Source: a bacterium TMED198
GTDB lineage: Bacteria > Fidelibacterota > Marinisomatia > SCGC-AAA003-L08 > D37C17
Assembly (NCBI GenBank): GCA_002170735.1
Contig: NHIV01000001.1
Span: 1 to 9,138, forward strand
Length of the DNA: 9,138 bases
Direction of reading: 5' to 3'
Below the pieces are notes generated by a model. That model had not been told where the DNA came from. It saw nothing but the letters and a program-made list of their open reading frames with translations, and did not search any database. The translations under genes were made by a program, and so were the position numbers. Position 1 is the first letter of the stretch; each line of letters opens with the position of its first letter. This document shows positions 7,983 to 9,138 of the stretch, piece by piece.

Positions 7983-8653
7983 CTATTTAGTAATTCCTCC
8001 TTTTTGTCTTCGCTGTAATTTACAGTATATATAGGATCGGCAATTGTCATTTCAACCTTACCTGACTGAATTGAATATGATGTTTTTTTATTAAGAATGT
8101 TTGCTCCTTTTATTGAAATTGGAACAACTGGAATACTTGTTCTAATTGCTAGAATAAATCCACCTTTTTTAAATTTATTGAGTATACCATTTTCAGATCT
8201 TGTTCCTTCAGGGAAAAGTATGATTGAATTTTCATTGTTTGAAATTTGCTTAATTGCTCTATCAACTGATTCTTTTGCTTTATCTTTATTTTCTCTATCA
8301 ACTTTTATACATCCAATAGCTGACATAGCCCAACCAAGAAAAGGTATTGGAAATAGTTGCTTTTTGGCTAAAAATACTATATTATGATTGATTGATGATA
8401 AAATAATTAATATATCTAATGCACTTGAATGATTTGCCATAAAGATTAGTTTAGGGAATTTGGTTTTATAAATTTTTTCATAACCTTTTACCTCTACTTT
8501 TACAAAAGATGCTTTAATTAACCATTTTGCCCAAAATCTAGCAATAATACCAACGTATTTTTTTCTATAATCTATTAACCCAAAAATAATTACAATTGTT
8601 CCTAAGAAAACAGTTGCAATTAATAAGTTGAAATAAAACCAAACTATTTTCAA
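7952..8653 (-). CDS. plsC: 1-acyl-sn-glycerol-3-phosphate acyltransferase (PlsC), TTG start
   Basis: This inner-membrane enzyme adds the second acyl chain to lysophosphatidic acid, giving phosphatidic acid for phospholipid synthesis. It has 233 residues, typical for the family. An N-terminal membrane segment covers about 5-28. The acyltransferase motifs follow in order: NHSSALD with the H75/D80 pair (HX4D), GCIKVDR (114-120), FPEGTR (147-152) and VVPISIKG (176-183). The start must be unusual: the frame has a stop (TAG) eleven codons upstream of the TTG at 8653 and no ATG or GTG between them. The next ATG is codon 72, inside motif I. TTG lies two bases after the serS stop, consistent with coupling. 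The 3' end runs 31 bases into mltD. Acceptor specificity (lysophosphatidate rather than another lysolipid) is inferred from the motif set. Confidence 0.93.
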   Translation of the reverse strand: MKIVWFYFNLLIATVFLGTIVIIFGLIDYRKKYVGIIARFWAKWLIKASFVKVEVKGYEKIYKTKFPKLIFMANHSSALDILIILSSINHNIVFLAKKQLFPIPFLGWAMSAIGCIKVDRENKDKAKESVDRAIKQISNNENSIILFPEGTRSENGILNKFKKGGFILAIRTSIPVVPISIKGANILNKKTSYSIQSGKVEMTIADPIYTVNYSEDKKEELLNRCYLTIKENL

Positions 8654-8655
8654 AA

Positions 8656-9138
8656 TTATGTAATTTCTTTTGTTCCCATGTAGCTAACTAATGGGTTAGG
8701 AATATTTATCTTTCCACTTTTTGTTTGATATGTTTCTATGATTGCGACAAACAACCTAGGTGTAGCAAGACCTGATCCATTAAGCGTATGAATAAATTTA
8801 TGTTTACCTGTTTCTTTGCACTTGTACCTAATATTACCTCTATGAGATTGGAAGTCAAGAAAGTTACTACAACTGGATACTTCCAAATATTTTTTTTCAA
8901 ATGGGGACCAAACTTCAATATCATAACACTTTGCGGCAGAGAAAGAAAGATCTCCTGAACATAATTCAACTACTCTATAATGCAATCCAAGATTTTGTAA
9001 TATTTCTTCTGCATTATTTAGAATTTCTTCAAGTTGATAATATGAATTTTCAGGTTTAGAAAATTGAACCAATTCAACCTTATTAAACTGATGAACTCTT
9101 AGCAGGCCTCTAGTCTCCTTGCCATAGCTCCCAGCCTC
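8656..9138 (-). CDS. serS: Seryl-tRNA synthetase, C-terminal part only
   Basis: These are the last 160 codons and stop of seryl-tRNA synthetase, which charges tRNA-Ser; the 5' part lies beyond the window. The frame is open to the right edge, and the first residues are already class II motif 2 ([18 protein letters not shown]). A start at the internal TTG codon at 9072 would cut this motif off and is wrong. Next come [18 protein letters not shown] (62-79 of the fragment), [11 protein letters not shown] (86-100), and motif 3 [19 protein letters not shown] with the conserved arginine R128 of the fragment. The tail is [10 protein letters not shown]. Motif 3 reads LATPR where many Bacteroidia read LALPR and proteobacteria LAVGR. 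It is followed after 2 bases by plsC. Confidence 0.95.
   Translation of the reverse strand, partial: EAGSYGKETRGLLRVHQFNKVELVQFSKPENSYYQLEEILNNAEEILQNLGLHYRVVELCSGDLSFSAAKCYDIEVWSPFEKKYLEVSSCSNFLDFQSHRGNIRYKCKETGKHKFIHTLNGSGLATPRLFVAIIETYQTKSGKINIPNPLVSYMGTKEIT

Noticed and set aside
7996..8001. Perfect AGGAGG on the minus strand upstream of mltD
   Set aside because: It is 13 bases from the ATG, too far for normal use, and is explained by Lys-Glu-Glu codons of plsC.
8656..9072. A separate 138-codon gene starting at TTG 9072
   Set aside because: The frame continues upstream through SerRS motif 2 to the window edge; the TTG is an internal leucine codon.
1..9138. CRISPR array, defence system, prophage, insertion sequence, tRNA or rRNA
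   Set aside because: I found no repeated spacers, transposase or integrase motifs, inverted-repeat ends or RNA gene signatures. The genes are ordinary housekeeping genes packed on one strand.

Overview
The window is one tightly packed block of nine genes. All are on the minus strand, so transcription runs from high to low coordinates, and the DNA is very AT-rich. The two end genes are cut by the window edges. In transcription order: the end of serS (seryl-tRNA synthetase), plsC (lysophosphatidate acyltransferase), an MltD-type lytic transglycosylase with LysM repeats, an HU/IHF-family DNA-binding protein, a 29-codon basic peptide of the AURKAIP1/COX24 type, nadK (NAD kinase), a large lipoprotein that resembles the DUF885 family, parE and the first 511 codons of parC (topoisomerase IV).

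Spacing is minimal. plsC/mltD, nadK/lipoprotein and lipoprotein/parE overlap by 31, 11 and 8 bases. The other gaps are 2, 69, 9 (after hup), 27 and 5 bases. I see no terminator, tRNA, rRNA, mobile element, repeat array or CRISPR. The only non-coding gap above 30 bases lies between mltD and hup (6327-6395). The block therefore reads as one or two co-transcribed housekeeping units. Translation (serS, the small ribosome-type peptide), envelope (plsC, mltD, the lipoprotein), cofactor supply (nadK) and chromosome topology (hup, parE, parC) are strung together without belonging to one pathway.

Organism: ParE and ParC have the form typical of Bacteroidota (ParE starting YDES..IKTLDW, ParC with HTMQYHPHGD and AAAPRYIEA), and the COX24-like peptide is also familiar from that group. 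The HU protein (GERVDIRGFGSF, ARNPSTNE) and the SerRS motif 3 (GSGLATPR) are less like ordinary Bacteroidia. A low-GC, streamlined, probably marine member of the wider Bacteroidota/FCB assemblage fits best. A lineage such as Marinimicrobia (SAR406) is a serious alternative that I cannot settle without searches.

I found no undescribed multi-gene system. The points most worth a second look are the DUF885-like lipoprotein that appears to have lost its metal-binding motif, the tiny basic gene with an unusually good Shine-Dalgarno overlapping the hup stop codon, and the substitutions in NAD kinase and ParC at functionally known positions.
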